Shown here one piece after another: positions 15,695 through 23,839 of a stretch of DNA of 64,000 nt. The stretch lies in assembly GCF_038443705.2 (NCBI RefSeq), contig NZ_CP151767.2, positions 3,897,501-3,961,500 on the forward strand, given 5' to 3'. The notes under the pieces were generated by a model that was given only the letters and a program-made list of their open reading frames with translations, ran no database searches and had not been told where the DNA came from. Numbering within the stretch: the first letter of the stretch is position 1; every line of letters starts with the position of its first letter. Both the position numbers and the translations under genes were made by a program. The stretch is from Yoonia sp. SS1-5. Its GTDB lineage: Bacteria > Pseudomonadota > Alphaproteobacteria > Rhodobacterales > Rhodobacteraceae.

Positions 15695-16462
15695 TCACTT
15701 TGCCTGCATCTTTCGTACCATGCCCAACACGGATTTTCGTGGCAGCAAGGGGATCATCCAGTTCAGCATGAAGCGTAGTTTGGGATCATTGATTGCGCGC
15801 AAACTCCCCTGACGCATCGCCTGATAACCGAAACTTGCAACAGATGCGGGGCTGGCGCCGGATTTGACCAGATTGGTGCCCTCCAGATTGGCCGTCGCTG
15901 CGAATTCCGTTTCCACATAGCCGGGTTCGAGCGCGGTGACGGTGACGTTTTTGTCTTTGAGTTCCTCGGCAAGGGCTTGCGAGAAACTGGACACAAACGC
16001 TTTGGTTGCAAAATAGGTCGCCTGAAGCGGACCGGGCATGTAGCTGGCGGTCGAGCTGACATTGAGTATCTTGCCGCCACCGCGGGCGGCCATGTCCCGC
16101 CCGATCAGATGGCACAGGGCCACGAGTGATTTCACATTCAGGTCGATCATGGCCAGGTCGGCATCAAGCGGGCGGTCGATAAAATTGCCGTGGCCGCCGA
16201 AACCGGCATTGTTAATCAATATATCAACGCGCTGGCCCTGGATTGCCTCATAGAGCCGTTGTGGCCCGTCCGTGGCGCCCAGATCAAGCGGGATCGTTGT
16301 GACGTTGACTTGATGGGCTGCCTCAAGCTCTGACTTGAGTGTATCGAGCGCGTCCGCCCGGCGTGCTGTGATAATCAGGTCGCCGCCCTTTGCGGCGTGA
16401 AGTCGGGCAAATTCGCGGCCAATGCCGGCGGACGCGCCGGTGATGAGGGCAATGTTTGGCAT
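15695..16462 (-). CDS. Short-chain dehydrogenase/reductase
   Basis: A 255-residue classical SDR with a Rossmann NAD(P) site TGASAGIGREFARLHA (8-23), the NNAG segment ILINNAGFGG, catalytic Ser in LNVSSTASYMPG and the Y-x3-K pair in ATYFATKAF. The C-terminal region is basic and hydrophobic, as in the DltE/YqjQ-like subgroup. Substrate unknown. It is the last gene of a minus-strand run after arsR, AHSA1 and yciI-like genes, and lies 64 bases after the last of these. Confidence 0.88.
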   Translation of the reverse strand: MPNIALITGASAGIGREFARLHAAKGGDLIITARRADALDTLKSELEAAHQVNVTTIPLDLGATDGPQRLYEAIQGQRVDILINNAGFGGHGNFIDRPLDADLAMIDLNVKSLVALCHLIGRDMAARGGGKILNVSSTASYMPGPLQATYFATKAFVSSFSQALAEELKDKNVTVTALEPGYVETEFAATANLEGTNLVKSGASPASVASFGYQAMRQGSLRAINDPKLRFMLNWMIPLLPRKSVLGMVRKMQAK

Positions 16463-16526
16463 GGAGGTCTCCGTTTGCAGCGGTGTTGCTGTGGATATGG
16501 TCCCTCCATGCGGTTTTCCAAGTGGT

Positions 16527-16823
16527 CTAGCCGGGCATCTGTGCCAATTCGCTGAGTTGCATTGCGCTGTTATCCATTTCCAGGAAAGGGCAGGCTTTTG
16601 CGATCTCGCGGGCGGCGTCCATATCAGGGGCGTTGATAATGCTGTAGCCCATCATGGTGGTGATGTCCTTGTCGCCAAGGACTTCGGTGCCTTTCAATGG
16701 CTGTTGCGCCACAACCGCATCGAGGCTGCCGATCCATTGCATATAGCGTTCCATATGTGCCTTGCCCTCTTCGGGCGTTTTGGGCTGGCTGCCCCCCTCA
16801 TAGGTCAGAATGAATTGTGGCAT
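16527..16823 (-). CDS. YciI-like (YCII-related) protein
   Basis: A 98-residue protein of the YCII-related ferredoxin-like fold: MPQFILTYEGG at the start, the charged helix EEGKAHMERYMQWIGSL and a later GYSIINAPDMDAAREIAKACP. Relatives in the DGPF subgroup often lie beside ECF sigma factors or ArsR/AHSA1 genes. The biochemical role is unknown. It follows the AHSA1 gene by 12 bases. Confidence 0.85.
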   Translation of the reverse strand: MPQFILTYEGGSQPKTPEEGKAHMERYMQWIGSLDAVVAQQPLKGTEVLGDKDITTMMGYSIINAPDMDAAREIAKACPFLEMDNSAMQLSELAQMPG

Positions 16824-16835
16824 GGGTGATCCTTT

Positions 16836-17273
16836 CTAGGGTTGTGTCAAAAGTTCTGCGAGCCGTCCAAGCGCGCTGTTCCAGCCCTTGTCGCGCATAT
16901 CGGCGATATGTGCAGGGTCGAGGCCGGATTGACGCAGCGTGAGTTCGGTGTCGCCGGAGGCCGTGGTTGTCAGGCTGAAACTGATGATGGATTCAGGGCC
17001 CCGTTGGCCATCTTCATGCTGAAAGCTGAGGGTCAGTTCGACCAGATCAGGGGGGCGGACCTGCCGCACTTCGCCGCCGACAATGGCTGCATCCCCCTGC
17101 GGTCCGATCATCGTGGCCGACCAGGGGCCGGGTTTGGCAAAGCTCAGAGCATGCGCACGGATCCTGGTGCCTTCGGGCCCCCACCAGTTCAACAGAAAGT
17201 CTGTTTGCGTCAAATGCGCAAAAACCTTGGCCTGCGGCGCGGCGAAGATCCGTGACATCTGCAGCGTTGCCAT
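16836..17273 (-). CDS. SRPBCC (AHSA1-type) domain protein
   Basis: A 145-residue START/Bet v 1-like protein: ATLQMSRIFAAPQAKVFAHL at the N-terminus, the LLNWWGPEG motif typical of AHSA1 proteins, and a C-terminal helix MRDKGWNSALGRLAELL. Such proteins bind small hydrophobic ligands. Its ATG overlaps the TGA of the ArsR gene (TGATG), so the two are translationally coupled, the well-known ArsR-SRPBCC pair. Confidence 0.9.
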   Translation of the reverse strand: MATLQMSRIFAAPQAKVFAHLTQTDFLLNWWGPEGTRIRAHALSFAKPGPWSATMIGPQGDAAIVGGEVRQVRPPDLVELTLSFQHEDGQRGPESIISFSLTTTASGDTELTLRQSGLDPAHIADMRDKGWNSALGRLAELLTQP

Positions 17274-17596
17274 CAGTTGTCATCCCGCAAGGATGCGTCA
17301 AGCCGGTCCAGGCTTTTGGTCCAGAATGCCCGGTAACTGATCGCCCAGTCGTTGATGGCGTGGATGGCTTGCGGTTCAACCGCATAGAGCCTGCGTTGTT
17401 TGTCGATCCGCTGGCGGATCACCCCGGCGTTGCGCAGCACCTTGAGATGGCGGGACATGGCCGGGGCGGACAGGGCGGCGACCTTGTGGAGCGTACCTGC
17501 GGACAACTCGCCATCGCGCAGCAGCTTTTCCACGATCGCAAAACGTGTGGGGTCACCCAAGGCGGCAAAGGTTTCAGGCAAGGCCTGCATCGGCAC
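17273..17596 (-). CDS. ArsR-family transcriptional repressor
   Basis: A roughly 107-residue winged-helix regulator: FAALGDPTRFAIVEKLLRDG, then LSAPAMSRHLKVLRNAGVI, the recognition helix and wing of ArsR proteins. No metal-binding CxC motif is visible, so it is of the non-metal type that usually pairs with AHSA1 proteins. The start is GTG 17596 or ATG 17590; neither has a clear ribosome site. Long inverted repeats directly upstream suggest autoregulation of this four-gene operon. Confidence 0.88.
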   Translation of the reverse strand: MPMQALPETFAALGDPTRFAIVEKLLRDGELSAGTLHKVAALSAPAMSRHLKVLRNAGVIRQRIDKQRRLYAVEPQAIHAINDWAISYRAFWTKSLDRLDASLRDDN

Positions 17597-17597
17597 A

Positions 17598-17643
17598 CTT
17601 TCATTTTCTATTTTTGTTAATTAATAGAAGTGCAAAATGAAAG
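17598..17643. promoter_or_regulatory. Nested inverted repeats upstream of the ArsR gene
   Basis: CTTTCATTTT (17598-17607) pairs perfectly with AAAATGAAAG (17634-17643), and inside it TTCTAT (17606-17611) pairs with ATAGAA (17624-17629). The AT-rich palindromes abut the arsR start and resemble the operator layout of dimeric ArsR repressors. The assignment is by position and symmetry. Confidence 0.5.
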
Positions 17644-17658
17644 CAACCCCGGAATAAA

Positions 17659-17685
17659 AAAGCCGCCCGGTGCAGGGGCGGCTTT
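17659..17685 (-). terminator. Rho-independent terminator of gcrA
   Basis: AAAGCCGCCC and GGGCGGCTTT form a perfect 10-bp stem with a 7-base loop. On the minus strand the stem runs into a TTTTTTATT tract. It follows gcrA by about 38 bases. Confidence 0.85.
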
Positions 17686-17691
17686 GGCGTA

Positions 17692-17709
17692 GATGGATCA
17701 AGATCCATC
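17692..17709. repeat. Short palindrome, GGATC variant
   Basis: GATGGATC-AA-GATCCATC followed by CTACG, between the gcrA terminator and the gcrA stop. It shares the layout (8-bp arms, AA centre, CCTACG tail) with the palindrome at 37972 and is a variant of the GGGTC family. Confidence 0.5.
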
Positions 17710-17723
17710 CTACGATGACGGTA

Positions 17724-18311
17724 TCAGCGGCGACGGTCCCGCCGGGATGACATCGGCTGAAACGCAACGCCCACATGGGCCTCGCAATAGGGTTTGCCCT
17801 GTTTTACGGCCAGACCACAGAACCAGAAATCCTCGGTCGCGGGATCGCCGACGGGCCATTTGCAGGTTTTTTCGGTCAATTCCATCAGGCTGATCTTTTT
17901 GGCAGTTTTTTCCACCTCATTCACCTTGGCCAGCGCTTCGGGGCTGATCTCGTTGGCGGATGGTTGCGGCGGCAGGGGCTGACCTGCTGGAATGATCGCC
18001 CGGCGCGCGGCGGAAATGGGGATCCCGTTTTCGTCCAGCTCCGGTTCTTCCTTGACTGCAGGTACAGGCGCTGGCTTGGCCTTGGGCGTGGGTTTTGGCG
18101 CTGGCTTGGCTGCCGCCGCCGGTTTTTCCTTTGGCGCGGCTTTTGCGGTGGCCCCGCCAGAGCCTGCCCGGTTTGACAGGCCAAGCCGGTGTACTTTGCC
18201 GATGACCGCATTGCGGGTCACCCCACCCAGTTCCTTGGCAATCTGACTTGCTGACTGGCCTTCGCCCCACATCTTTTTGAGCGTCTCGACGCGCTCGTCT
18301 GTCCAAGACAT
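17724..18311 (-). CDS. gcrA: GcrA cell-cycle transcriptional regulator
   Basis: A 195-residue GcrA homologue. GcrA binds sigma-70 RNA polymerase and acts at promoters carrying methylated GANTC sites. The DNA-binding N-terminus MSWTDERVETLKKMWGEGQS, ASQIAKELGGVTRNAVIGK and HRLGL is canonical. A long Ala/Pro/Lys linker (about 50-90) precedes the C-terminal sigma-binding region with CKWPVGDP and FWFCGLAVKQGKPYC. The ATG at 18311 has AAGGA 6 bases upstream; the open frame beyond it is not coding. It is divergent from the ABC permease. Confidence 0.94.
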   Translation of the reverse strand: MSWTDERVETLKKMWGEGQSASQIAKELGGVTRNAVIGKVHRLGLSNRAGSGGATAKAAPKEKPAAAAKPAPKPTPKAKPAPVPAVKEEPELDENGIPISAARRAIIPAGQPLPPQPSANEISPEALAKVNEVEKTAKKISLMELTEKTCKWPVGDPATEDFWFCGLAVKQGKPYCEAHVGVAFQPMSSRRDRRR

Positions 18312-18581
18312 ATCTGATCCTTCGGTTCGGAAAGGCCGCTGGGCGTCAGGAACGCGCCGGCCAACAATTTCGTCAGCTGACATATTAGTCATTGCGCGCG
18401 GGGATGTGAAGGCAGCAGCCCCCGATTTCCGCCCCATGGCCCAAAGGCGCTTGGGACAGCGCCCGGATCGGCATTGTCGCCGGTCTGGTGCATGCCATGG
18501 CAAATGCAGCTGATCCCTGCTGGCAAATCAGGCCGTGTGGGTTATGTGGGGCAGGGGATGCAAACAAGGACCGGCAGAGAG

Positions 18582-19385
18582 ATGGCAGAACAGACAGGCA
18601 TGGGGGTCCGCCGCTTTGGTCGGGTGAATTGGCTGGGCACCTGGACATTGATGCGCCGTGAAGTGCGCCGGTTCATGAATGTGTGGTCGCAGACGGTCAT
18701 GGCCCCCTTGATCAATGCGGGCTTGTTTCTGATGATTTTCACCATCGCTATCGGCCCGCAACGCGGGGACGTCATGGGTGTCCCGTTCATGACGTTTCTG
18801 GCACCCGGCATCCTGACGATGACCGTGATCCAGAACGCCTTTGCAAACACCTCGTCCAGTCTTGCATCGGCCAAGGTGCAGGGCAATATCGTTGATACCT
18901 TGATGCCGCCCCTGTCCGCGACAGAGCTTGTTGCGGGTTATGTTGCGGGTGCGGTTGCGCGCGGGTTTCTGGTGGCGCTGGTCATAGCGATCGGGTCAGC
19001 GTTGTTTCTGGGTGTGGGGATGCAACAGCCGCTTTGGGTGATGACCTTTGTGTTGCTGGGCTCTGTGTTGATGGGGGGGCTGGGCATGATCGCCGGGATA
19101 TTTGCCAACAAGTTCGACCAGTTATCCGCGATTTCGAACTTTCTGGTGACCCCTTTGGCGTTTTTGTCCGGAACGTTCTATTCCATTGATGCGCTGCCGC
19201 CCCTTTTGCAAAAGCTGAGCCATGCGAACCCGTTTTTCTATATCATCGACGGTGTTCGGCATGGGATGATCGGGGTGAGCGACAGCAGTCCGTGGATTGG
19301 TCTGGCGGTTGTGGGTGCTGCTTGTATTCTTGTGCTTGTCATCTGCTGGCGCTGGATGAAAACCGGTTACCGGCTGAAATCCTAG
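18582..19385 (+). CDS. ABC-2 type transporter permease
   Basis: About 267 residues with six membrane segments, of the ABC2/YadH type: NWLGTWTLMRREVRRFMNV precedes the first helix, then a long FLAPGILTMTVIQNAFANT region and a C-terminal YSIDALPPLLQKLSHANPF and IDGVRHGMIG, typical of NodJ/YadH-like exporters. The cognate ATPase gene is not adjacent. Upstream in-frame ATGs at 18474 and 18558 exist; 18582 is the first that gives the usual family N-terminus. Its TAG stop is formed at the tip of the inverted-repeat element that follows. Confidence 0.85.
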   Translation: MAEQTGMGVRRFGRVNWLGTWTLMRREVRRFMNVWSQTVMAPLINAGLFLMIFTIAIGPQRGDVMGVPFMTFLAPGILTMTVIQNAFANTSSSLASAKVQGNIVDTLMPPLSATELVAGYVAGAVARGFLVALVIAIGSALFLGVGMQQPLWVMTFVLLGSVLMGGLGMIAGIFANKFDQLSAISNFLVTPLAFLSGTFYSIDALPPLLQKLSHANPFFYIIDGVRHGMIGVSDSSPWIGLAVVGAACILVLVICWRWMKTGYRLKS

Positions 19386-19647
19386 GGTCAGGACCCCTTA
19401 ATTCCACGCCACCAGTTTTACTGATTTTGGTCGTGACGAGGCGCAGCCCCACCGTAATAGTGGTTCTATTTCAAGGGGATGCAACGATGATCACGGCCAA
19501 AATCAGCCAAACCCTTCGGGCGCGGATTTCACTTCATCTCAGCGGAGTGGGCCGCTTGACCGTAGAACAACTATGGCCTGCGCGTCCCACACCGCTGATA
19601 TTTCGCGAAATCTGCGCTGGCGGCGTGGAATTACTGGGTCCTGACCC
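19385..19647. mobile_element. 263-bp inverted-repeat (MITE-like) element
   Basis: The 31-bp ends 19385-19415 and 19617-19647 are inverted repeats matching at 28 positions; each begins GGGTCAGGACCC and includes AATTCCACGCC. TA flanks both sides, compatible with a TA target duplication. The inside has no credible transposase frame. The element separates the ABC permease from a convergent membrane gene, and its tips complete the TAG stop of both. It may be a non-autonomous transposon; the parent family is not recognised. Confidence 0.6.
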
Positions 19648-20060
19648 TAGTAATTGTCGCGCAGCGGAATGCCGCGTTCGGCCATCACCTCGGACAATTC
19701 GTCAATATCAGGCATATCGCCTGCAAAAGTCGCCTCTTGCTGGCCGTCCTTGTAGACAATTGTGATGCGGCTTTCGGCGCTGACATCTGTCACCAGCAGA
19801 TAGGCGATACGATCAAGCGGGATCGGGCGTGGTTTGCGCCAGGCGGCCAGCACCAGATAATCATCGTCAATCCGGATGCCGGAAATCGGCTTGGGCAACA
19901 GCATGCAGACAACCAGAACTGCTGTCAGGCCCCAGATCACGCTCATCAGGTGATGTGCCTGCGTGAGAACGACAAGGGTCGTCAGCAGAACAAGTGCAAT
20001 GCCAAAAAGCCGAATCACCCATGGGTTGGGCGCTCTGCGATACTCGTAAACCTCGTTCAT
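19647..20060 (-). CDS. Membrane protein with two helices, unknown
   Basis: A 137-residue protein with two adjacent membrane segments, VIRLFGIALVLLTTLVVL and VIWGLTAVLVVCMLLPKPI, then a soluble domain with GIRIDDDYLVLAAWRKPRPI and ITIVYKDGQQEATF, which looks like a small PH-like beta domain. The C-terminus is LSEVMAERGIPLRDNY. No specific family recognised. The stop TAG lies at the right tip of the inverted-repeat element. Confidence 0.65.
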   Translation of the reverse strand: MNEVYEYRRAPNPWVIRLFGIALVLLTTLVVLTQAHHLMSVIWGLTAVLVVCMLLPKPISGIRIDDDYLVLAAWRKPRPIPLDRIAYLLVTDVSAESRITIVYKDGQQEATFAGDMPDIDELSEVMAERGIPLRDNY

Positions 20061-20369
20061 AGGGCGCTGTTAGCTTATGATGATGGCTTCAATTTGACTA
20101 CCTAAGTCGCTTGTTTGCCACAATAATGCGCGATTTTCCCGCATGGCGCGTATCGAACCTGAAACCGCGCGCCGCTCAGCCCAAATCCGCCGATCCGGCC
20201 CCGGAACGGGATGCGGCGACGCGCAGGCCTGATTGCGCCGGGATCGCATTGTCAAAATGCCGATCAGGCAGGCTCGCCCGGCGCCGAGGCGCCTGTTAAC
20301 CCTGCCACCAAGGCGGCCGTGTCGGTCATGCCGTCGGCCGCTGCACCCCGCTTTTCGCCCGCGCCGCCT
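20061..20369. other. 309-bp gap without a supported gene
   Basis: Between the start of the membrane protein and the 3' end of argF. The short open frames here have low-complexity, GC-skewed products and no ribosome site. GC-rich inverted stretches such as GGCGCCGAGGCGCC are present, but no terminator with a T-tract is clear. Confidence 0.5.
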
Positions 20370-21275
20370 CTATTTTCCCAGGCAATAGCGCATGATCGCC
20401 TTTTGCGCATGTAGCCTGTTTTCGGCCTCATCAAAGATCACGGAATGCGGGCCGTCCATCACGCTGCTTGTGGCTTCATCGTCGCGATGCGCGGGCAGGC
20501 AGTGCATGAACAGCGCGTCATCATTCGCCTGCGCCATCAGCGCATCATTCACCTGATAGCCGCGCAGCTGGTTGTGCCGTCTTTCGCGGGCGGATTGGGG
20601 ATCATGCATCGACACCCAGGTATCGGTCACAACCAGATCGGCGCCGACAACGGCCTCGTGCGGGTCGCGCGTGATTGTATAAAGCCCGTCAAGCGCCGGT
20701 TCGGGGTCAAGCGGGGGCGGGCCGGTGAAGACCAGATCGAAATCGAATTGCTTGGCCGCGTGGGCGAAGCTGGCAAAGACATTGTTGCCATCGCCCGACC
20801 ACACGACTTTTTTGCCCTTGATGGGGCCGTTATGTTCCTCGAAGGTCATGATATCTGCCATGATCTGGCAGGGATGGGTCCGGTTCGTCAGCCCGTTGAT
20901 GACGGGTACGGTGGCGTATTCAGCCATATCCAGCAGGGTTTGTTCCTCAAACGTCCGGATCATGATCAGATCGACATATCGTGACAGCACACGGGCGGTA
21001 TCGGCGATGGTCTCGCCATGGCCAAGTTGCATATCCGTGCCTGACAGGACCATCGTTTGCCCACCCATCTGGCGCACCCCAACGTCAAATGACACGCGGG
21101 TCCGGGTCGAGGGTTTTTCGAAGATCAGTGCAACCATGTGACCGGCCAAAGGCTGATCCGCATCTGGCATGCCCTTGGGCTGCCCCTTGCGCGCGTCTTT
21201 CATGGCCTGGGCTGTGCCGATGATCCGGTGCAGCGCTGCCGCCGGGGTCTGATCAATGTCGAGAAAGTGGTTCAT
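20370..21275 (-). CDS. argF: Ornithine carbamoyltransferase
   Basis: A 301-residue enzyme that makes citrulline from ornithine and carbamoyl phosphate in arginine synthesis. The carbamoyl-phosphate motif [15 protein letters not shown], the [12 protein letters not shown] block with the HPCQ signature, DTWVSMHD in the SMG-type loop and the ornithine-binding [11 protein letters not shown] are all present. It is the last gene of an argD-GNAT-argF minus-strand operon, 39 bases after the GNAT gene. The length is normal. Confidence 0.96.
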   Translation of the reverse strand: MNHFLDIDQTPAAALHRIIGTAQAMKDARKGQPKGMPDADQPLAGHMVALIFEKPSTRTRVSFDVGVRQMGGQTMVLSGTDMQLGHGETIADTARVLSRYVDLIMIRTFEEQTLLDMAEYATVPVINGLTNRTHPCQIMADIMTFEEHNGPIKGKKVVWSGDGNNVFASFAHAAKQFDFDLVFTGPPPLDPEPALDGLYTITRDPHEAVVGADLVVTDTWVSMHDPQSARERRHNQLRGYQVNDALMAQANDDALFMHCLPAHRDDEATSSVMDGPHSVIFDEAENRLHAQKAIMRYCLGK

Positions 21276-21314
21276 AGTGTATCGCTCTTGTTGGGCCGGT
21301 CCCGGCCAGAGAAT

Positions 21315-21797
21315 TTACAGATGGGTCATCACCTGCACCAGTTTGCCGTCGCGGGTCGAGGCCAGTCGCCTTTTGCGAAATCCGGCCTGCGCGTAGATCG
21401 CGATGGTGCGCGTGTCAGTCGTCGATGGGGCCACGGCAGCCATTGGATAGCTGAGCCGCAAGTCCCGCAGTCGCGCGTCGATATAACCGGCCGCATGCCC
21501 CTGGCCCTGATAGGCCACATCCCCGACAAACGTATCCACGGCCCTTGTGCCGGGCGGCAGATCCGCAAAATGCGGCATCTGGAACGCATGTACATCATGG
21601 TCGTGAATGTAGGCAAAGGGGCGGCCGACCAACTCAACCAGCCGCATATCTATCTGATCATTGTTCATATCTTGCTTTATCAGTGCGAGCTGCCGGTCCG
21701 CGTCGCCCCACCACGCCCGGACATGCGCCAGGTTCAACCAATTGCTGAGCAAGGGCAGGTCGTCTGCGGTGATGGGGCGAAAGCCGTAGTTACGCAT
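21315..21797 (-). CDS. GNAT-family acetyltransferase
   Basis: A 160-residue acetyl-CoA-dependent N-acyltransferase. It begins MRNYGFRPITADDLPLLSNW and continues AHVRAWWGD, a start seen in the RimJ/AacA4/siderophore-type subgroup, with the acetyl-CoA loop near VAYQGQGHAAGYID. ATG 21797 overlaps the end of argD by 8 bases, so I choose it over an upstream frame extension. It lies between argD and argF; whether it acts on an arginine-pathway amine is unknown. Confidence 0.82.
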   Translation of the reverse strand: MRNYGFRPITADDLPLLSNWLNLAHVRAWWGDADRQLALIKQDMNNDQIDMRLVELVGRPFAYIHDHDVHAFQMPHFADLPPGTRAVDTFVGDVAYQGQGHAAGYIDARLRDLRLSYPMAAVAPSTTDTRTIAIYAQAGFRKRRLASTRDGKLVQVMTHL

Positions 21798-22971
21798 TTG
21801 CCCCTTGAACCTGGCGCGCGGCGGCCTCAAGCCGATCAACCGCGGCGCCGATATCGTCATCGGAGATATTCAGCGCAGGCAGCAGCCGGACCACATTGTC
21901 AGCCGCAGGCACGGTCAGGACCCCTGCGTCAAACCCGGCCTGAACCACATCGCTGTTGGTTGCCTTGCATTTCAGGCCCAGCATCAGCCCCGCGCCGCGT
22001 ACGGTTTCAAACACGTCCGGATAGGCCGCGACAAGGCCTTCCAGTTTTTGGCGGAACAGGCCGGCCTTGCGGTTGACCTCTGCCAGAAACGCGTCGTCTG
22101 CGACGATGTCCATCACCTTGGCACCGACAGCGCAGGCCAAGGGGTTCCCGCCATAGGTAGACCCATGGGTGCCTGCCGTCATCCCAGAGGCAGCATCTGC
22201 CGTCGCAAGGACCGCACCCAATGGAAACCCGCCGCCAATGCCTTTGGCAACCATCATGATATCCGGCGTGATCCCGGCCCATTCATGCGCAAACAGCCTG
22301 CCGGTCCGGCCCATGCCGCATTGCACCTCATCCAGGATCAACAGGATACCGTGGGTGTCGCAAAGATCGCGCAGCCCTTTCAGGCAGGCATCGGGCAGGG
22401 GGCGGATGCCGCCTTCGCCCTGAACGGGTTCGACCAGAATAGCCGCGATTTTGTCGCTTGCCGCCTCTTGCAGCGCTTCGTGATCCCCAAAGGCAAGATG
22501 GGTGAACCCGCCAAGAAGCGGGCCGAAACCCTTGGTCATTTTCTCGGACCCGGCAGCGGCGATCCCGGCGCTGGATCTGCCGTGAAAAGAGCCATCAAAG
22601 GTGATGATCTCGGTGCGGTCAGGCTGACCTTTGTCGAACCAGTATTTGCGGGCCATCTTGACCGCCAGTTCGCAGGCCTCGGTGCCGGAATTGGTGAAGA
22701 ACACTGTGTCGGCGAATGTCTGCGCGACAAGTTGATCGGCCAGCTTTTGCTGGGCGGGGATATGATACAGATTTGACACATGCCACAGCGCGCCTGCCTG
22801 CGTCGTCAGCGCCTCAACCAGTGCGGGGTGAGCGTGTCCAAGCGCATTCACTGCGATCCCCGCGCCCAGATCCAGAAAGCGTCGGCCATCCGCCTCTGTC
22901 AGCCAGGAACCGGCACCTGATGAAAAACTCAGCGGCGCACGTGAATAGGTCGGCAAAACAGATGGGATCAT
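21790..22971 (-). CDS. argD: Acetylornithine/succinyldiaminopimelate aminotransferase
   Basis: A 393-residue class III PLP aminotransferase converting N-acetylglutamate semialdehyde to N-acetylornithine. It starts MIPSVLPTYSRAPLSFSSG, with AAGGA 8 bases before ATG 22971; earlier in-frame starts lack this. PLP marks are NSGTEACELAVKMAR, the LVEPVQGEGG strand, ILDEVQCGMGRTG and the Schiff-base Lys in MMVAKGIGGGFPLGA. It heads the argD-GNAT-argF operon. Confidence 0.94.
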   Translation of the reverse strand: MIPSVLPTYSRAPLSFSSGAGSWLTEADGRRFLDLGAGIAVNALGHAHPALVEALTTQAGALWHVSNLYHIPAQQKLADQLVAQTFADTVFFTNSGTEACELAVKMARKYWFDKGQPDRTEIITFDGSFHGRSSAGIAAAGSEKMTKGFGPLLGGFTHLAFGDHEALQEAASDKIAAILVEPVQGEGGIRPLPDACLKGLRDLCDTHGILLILDEVQCGMGRTGRLFAHEWAGITPDIMMVAKGIGGGFPLGAVLATADAASGMTAGTHGSTYGGNPLACAVGAKVMDIVADDAFLAEVNRKAGLFRQKLEGLVAAYPDVFETVRGAGLMLGLKCKATNSDVVQAGFDAGVLTVPAADNVVRLLPALNISDDDIGAAVDRLEAAARQVQGANA

Positions 22972-23032
22972 GGTGATCATCCTTCGGAAAGTCACCCGAT
23001 TGGTGCAGAACCGCACGGGGGGTGTCAACAAT

Positions 23033-23158
23033 ATTGGGGGGTTATAACGAACGGTGACGGAAAACGGCGCATTCAGCGTCGGCGTCGGCTTTCATATGTC
23101 GCAGCATTCATCATGCGGCATGCATAACGCGACTGATCCAGGATCGGAACCCCCCAAT
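23033..23158. repeat. 126-bp segment bounded by 11-bp perfect inverted repeats
   Basis: ATTGGGGGGTT (23033-23043) is the exact reverse complement of AACCCCCCAAT (23148-23158). The interior is GC-rich and also has CATGCGGCATG. It lies upstream of argD in a 263-bp gap. It could be a folded leader, a small mobile element or chance. Confidence 0.3.
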
Positions 23159-23234
23159 TTTTGAGGGCGCAATTGGTTATCGTCCAACGGTTGAGCACCG
23201 GTATTTCCAAAACCTGCCCGTTGTCATGGGGGGG

Positions 23235-23699
23235 CTATGTCGGGCGGAAATTACGCAGCAGCCGGGCCAGCCCGTCCTGCGACACCATTTTTGCGGCCGT
23301 GTCCAATGTAACCCACCGTACCTGTCGTCTGTCGGATTCCGGGAAATCCGACACCATCGCGGTGACCGCGATTTCGAACACTTTCGTCTCGCATGGCACG
23401 ATGGCGCCATTCTTGAATTCCTTGGTCGACAGGAATGACCCGATTGGCTGTTCGACCAGGTCGCCGTCTTTCACGCCTGCTTCTTCCCACGCCTCCTGCT
23501 TTGCGGCCTCGGCGTCGCTGCGATCATCCATGGGCCAGCCCTTTGGCAAGATCCAGCGGCCCGCAGAACTGTTGATCAGCAACACCTCGATCCCGTCATC
23601 ACCCGCGCGCCAGCACAGGGCCGCGACCTGTAAGACAGAGTCGCGATGGAAAAGCGGGCGAAGCGTGCCCGCCCAGAAGGTTTGGAACATGTTTGACAT
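23235..23699 (-). CDS. Nudix hydrolase (diphosphoinositol/diadenosine polyphosphate type)
   Basis: A 154-residue protein with a Nudix box of the form G-x5-E-x7-REUXEEXGU, seen as GWPMDDRSDAEAAKQEAWEE followed by AGV (the first Glu position reads Asp/Ser-rich, as in some DIPP-like members). It is preceded by the SSAGRWILPKGWPM segment common to the DIPP/Aps subgroup. Substrate not determined. Monocistronic, convergent with nothing near. Confidence 0.85.
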   Translation of the reverse strand: MSNMFQTFWAGTLRPLFHRDSVLQVAALCWRAGDDGIEVLLINSSAGRWILPKGWPMDDRSDAEAAKQEAWEEAGVKDGDLVEQPIGSFLSTKEFKNGAIVPCETKVFEIAVTAMVSDFPESDRRQVRWVTLDTAAKMVSQDGLARLLRNFRPT

Positions 23700-23839
23700 G
23701 ACCGAAAGAATTGCCTCGTTTTATTAACAAGTACCTAACATATCACGATTCGTTCTGCAATTTTTCACGTTCAAGTTGTTGCGAGCATGGGGTATTTCTG
23801 CCGATTTTGTGGCAACCCGATGCGACCTGATGCCGGGTT

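Noticed and set aside
19292..19765. A 157-codon plus-strand frame spanning the permease end and the inverted-repeat element.
   Set aside because: It overlaps the permease in another frame, crosses the element and enters the antisense of the next gene; no ribosome site.
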